A stretch of 64,000 nucleotides of DNA. Origin: Propionivibrio sp. (GTDB taxonomy: Bacteria; Pseudomonadota; Gammaproteobacteria; Burkholderiales; Rhodocyclaceae). The notes below the pieces were generated by a model. The model was not told where the DNA came from, did no database searches, and saw only the letters and a program-made list of their open reading frames with translations. This document shows, piece after piece, positions 61,531 to 64,000 of this stretch. Where the stretch lies: NCBI RefSeq assembly GCF_029255185.1, contig NZ_JAPUVO010000124.1, positions 1 through 64,000 of the forward strand. The letters are read 5' to 3'. Within the stretch, counting starts at the first letter, position 1; each line of letters starts with the position of its first letter. The position numbers and the translations under genes were made by a program.

Positions 61531-64000
61531 GGTGATTTTTCTCCTGGTCTCTCGCCCTTTTTCAACAGTATGGCGGCCTTAAGTTTCAAGGCGTTGTTCA
61601 GCCTTGCCGCCCGTTCGCTGTGGTTCGCCGGGGCTGCCGCTGCCGGCTTGGCCTCGCTGCGTACCGCAGTGGCGAGGGCCTTGAGGCGGCGGATGGCGCT
61701 GTCGATCAGGTTTAGCGCCTGGTCGAATTGTCCCTGGTCCGCCAGATGTTCCGCGCAGCGTGTTTCCATAGTGGCCAGTTGCTCGATGGCGCGCAGCGTG
61801 ACCCGACCCGACCGGTCTTCCGCTTGAACAGCGCGCTGGTAGGACTCGCGAGCCAGGTCAGAGCCCTCGACGCCGTAGTCGCCATAAAACGCTGCGCTGG
61901 CCTGTAGCACTTCGGGAAGTTCGGCCCAGGCGGGTGGGCATTTGGCGAGTTGGCGCTGGAGCCATTGCTGCTGCTGTGCAAACGACGGTGTTTTGGCATC
62001 GCTTTTGCGCCGTTTGTTTTTTACCCGTTGTCCGAGGAGGGTCGCCAGCAATTCATCTACGGCGACGTAGGGTTTGGACTGGTGGCCGGCGTCAGATTCG
62101 CTGCTGGTGCGCAGGCGATAACCCGGATCGCCATAGGCCTGGTAAGCGCCCCAGGTGTTGCACGCTGGATGCTGTTGGAAGGTGACCTGGCGCGCCCTGA
62201 AGATAGCGTCGCCAAAGGTTTCGCCAAGCGTGAGCTGAGCGAAGAAGGTGCTGGCGAAGGTGCACGCGGCTGCATCGTTGACCGCCCAGCCGGCGGCAAC
62301 GACGCAACGCACTCCCATTTCGATGAGCTTGCGCGACAGGCTGTAGGCCAATTTGTTGGGCTGGCTGTGCGGATTGTTGACGCTGCCCAGATGGCAGCAA
62401 TTGAGGAAGACGAGCTCGGGAACGACTTCCATCAGATCGATTTCGACGGCGGTAAGCAGCAGGCCATCAGAGAGTACGACACCGGAATAGCTGTGCCCGT
62501 CCACCCCCTTGGCCTCGAAAATGCCGTGCGCGCTAATCATCAGAACGCGGTAGGGGCGATCGTAGAGCGTGGCGAAAATATCGAGGGCTTCTTTGTCCGC
62601 CGGGCTGACGACGATATCGTTTTCATTCCAGCCCGCCCGTCGCAGGCTGTCGCCGACGGCCTGCGCTTCGCGCGTCGCCTCGGGCAGATCGTCAAGCTGC
62701 TGATGGTTGCCGGCAAAGCGTTTGTCGAAGCCGTCGGTACTTGGGGCGGCGATGATGCAGGCGGTATTGGCGTTGGCGGTGCGCACCGTGGGTCGGTAGT
62801 GCAGGGTGGCCAGTTGGCGGACCATGGGCATTCTGAGCACCAGGGGTTCGCTGTCGGCCTGTAGCAGTTCCCAGGGCAGATTGGCGGTGTAGCCGTCGAG
62901 CACCAGGAGCAGGCGCGACTGTTCCCGCGCGACAGCCTTGTAATCGAGCGGCACCATGAGTTGGAACAGGGTCTGCCCGAGTTTGGCGTTATAGGCAGGA
63001 TTGCGCCGCTGGTCGCGGATGATGGCCTCGATCAGGCCGGGCTGACGCTGCTGCACCACCGTTTCGGCCCGCGCGCGCTGCGACAGGAGAACGTACTTGA
63101 GGCGTTCGGGGTAATAGCGCGATTCGCCGGTTAAGGGCTCGGCAGGCCCGTCGGCGCTTGCGCCATCACCTTCCACGGCATCGGCATCACTGACGATGAG
63201 TCGCGACCAATGGCCCAGATCGCCGTCAACGTTTAACCGATCCTGCATGCCTTCGCCGATCGTCAAGGTCGCGGCAGGTGCGATACGCGCGCCCATGCGC
63301 TTGAGTTCGTCCGCCAGATTCGCGGGCAGTTCGAGCACGGCATGCGCGGCGGCGATAGCGGCATTGCGGTACAGCTCGATGAAACAGAGCTGCGAAACGG
63401 TGGCGCCGTTCTTGCGTGATTTGCTCAGGGCATCGCTGAACTGGTGGTTGGCCTCGAGAACGCCACGGGTAATCGCTGCCACTGATTCGGCGACGCTGAT
63501 GCTGGCGGTAGAATTCCACCCGACGAGCAGGCTAAATAGCTCTACATCCTCATCCTGCTTGACTTGCAGGGTATCACGCAGTTGTATCAGGAAGCGCACG
63601 ACACCGGCGCGCACCGTCTCGGTGACCTGGAGTGAACTCAGTTGTCCGTTGAATTTCCCCAGGCCGACGATTACCGCCCCCGGCCGGCTCCCCCGTGCAC
63701 CTCGTGCATCTTGCTCCCCGCCCGGTGGGCGCAGCGTGATCGCCGACGTGCCAATCTCGGAGGCATAAACGCCGAGGCGCTCACGTTCGGCCAGTGCACC
63801 GTCGAGCATCTCATCGAGCGCGGCTTCGGCGCCGGAGATTGCATCGCCGATGTAGTGGCCACAAAGGACGGGCTGGTCGACGAAGCGCAAATCGCCGGCG
63901 CACACCGCGACCTTAAGCGTCGGTTTTATTCGCGACACCTGACGCCGAGGCGGCCCGCTGCCCATGCAGGCACGTGCTATCTCCGCTTCGCCGGCGAGCA
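61527..64000 (-). CDS. CHAT domain protease with C-terminal helical repeats (5' end open)
   Basis: At least 812 residues from the ATG at 63965, and the frame is still open to the window edge, so the true start may lie outside. The CHAT (caspase-like, clan CD) domain has the His in LMISAHGIFEA (about residue 480 of this frame) and the catalytic Cys in VFLNCCHLG (about 523-524), then GVRCVVAAGWAVNDAAACTFASTFF and TWGAYQAYGDP. The N-terminal 400 residues contain alpha/beta segments of unknown type (GAVIVGLGKFNGQLSSLQV). The C-terminal 170 residues are helical and TPR-like. CHAT proteases cleave partner proteins in gasdermin and CRISPR-associated systems; the target here is unknown. First gene seen of the operon. 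Confidence 0.85.
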   Translation of the reverse strand, partial: LAGEAEIARACMGSGPPRRQVSRIKPTLKVAVCAGDLRFVDQPVLCGHYIGDAISGAEAALDEMLDGALAERERLGVYASEIGTSAITLRPPGGEQDARGARGSRPGAVIVGLGKFNGQLSSLQVTETVRAGVVRFLIQLRDTLQVKQDEDVELFSLLVGWNSTASISVAESVAAITRGVLEANHQFSDALSKSRKNGATVSQLCFIELYRNAAIAAAHAVLELPANLADELKRMGARIAPAATLTIGEGMQDRLNVDGDLGHWSRLIVSDADAVEGDGASADGPAEPLTGESRYYPERLKYVLLSQRARAETVVQQRQPGLIEAIIRDQRRNPAYNAKLGQTLFQLMVPLDYKAVAREQSRLLLVLDGYTANLPWELLQADSEPLVLRMPMVRQLATLHYRPTVRTANANTACIIAAPSTDGFDKRFAGNHQQLDDLPEATREAQAVGDSLRRAGWNENDIVVSPADKEALDIFATLYDRPYRVLMISAHGIFEAKGVDGHSYSGVVLSDGLLLTAVEIDLMEVVPELVFLNCCHLGSVNNPHSQPNKLAYSLSRKLIEMGVRCVVAAGWAVNDAAACTFASTFFAQLTLGETFGDAIFRARQVTFQQHPACNTWGAYQAYGDPGYRLRTSSESDAGHQSKPYVAVDELLATLLGQRVKNKRRKSDAKTPSFAQQQQWLQRQLAKCPPAWAELPEVLQASAAFYGDYGVEGSDLARESYQRAVQAEDRSGRVTLRAIEQLATMETRCAEHLADQGQFDQALNLIDSAIRRLKALATAVRSEAKPAAAAPANHSERAARLNNALKLKAAILLKKGERPGEKSP

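Overview
The window looks like a chromosomal segment of a betaproteobacterium, most plausibly of the Rhodocyclales (the Dechloromonas / Propionivibrio / Accumulibacter neighbourhood). The main evidence is the long syntenic minus-strand block ndk-rlmN-pilW-rodZ-ispG-hisS-yfgM-bamB-der-hfq-hflX-hflK-hflC-DUF2065-hisZ-purA, together with a short HisZ, heme d1 biosynthesis genes and a rather high G+C content. The genus assignment is inference, because no 16S or marker search could be run.

Layout. 1-2.1 kb: the 5' end of a probable chemoreceptor, a spermidine-synthase-like gene, fused remnants of a cheW and a SpoIIE-type phosphatase gene, and an Ala/Pro-rich lipoprotein. 2.2-10.3 kb (minus strand): a hypothetical protein, an RhlE-type helicase, ubiC, a DUF192 protein, a small basic secreted protein, nirN and nirJ (last steps of heme d1 synthesis) and prfC. 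10.4-15 kb: a hipBA toxin-antitoxin pair, a tandem HD/HD-GYP protein and a FecR-domain protein. 15-18.7 kb: rpsO-pnp, dksA, tRNA-Gly(GCC) and tRNA-Leu(TAA).

19.3-31.7 kb: directly downstream of the tRNAs lies an accessory, tightly packed plus-strand cluster behind an ArsR-type regulator. It encodes a CDP-archaeol-synthase-like membrane protein, a rifampin-phosphotransferase/PEP-synthase-like protein, a UbiA-like membrane protein, a methyltransferase, a PlsC acyltransferase, a fatty acyl-AMP ligase, an ACP-thioester reductase-APH kinase fusion, a phosphatidylserine-synthase-like CDP-alcohol transferase and a frameshifted FMN-dependent hydroxyacid dehydrogenase. Together these have the parts to activate a fatty acid, load it on a carrier, reduce it and build a lipid through a CDP-activated intermediate. 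I know of no described pathway with this gene set.

31.9-53.3 kb: a lone UgpB binding protein, a conserved hypothetical protein, then the housekeeping block named above, a response regulator with HD-GYP output, and the plus-strand run yciB-yciI-bolA-parvulin.

53.4-64 kb: two small HTH (antitoxin-like) genes next to imperfect palindromes that resemble integron attC sites. Upstream of them is a compact minus-strand operon encoding a CHAT protease (open at the window edge), a GH13 alpha-amylase-family protein, a patatin phospholipase, a sensor protein with TPR-like helices, a polytopic membrane protein with a related nucleotide-binding-like C-terminal domain, and a TIR-transmembrane protein. Effector families of prokaryotic conflict and cell-suicide systems (CHAT, patatin, TIR) are concentrated here, and this operon and the lipid cluster are the two best candidates for undescribed systems.
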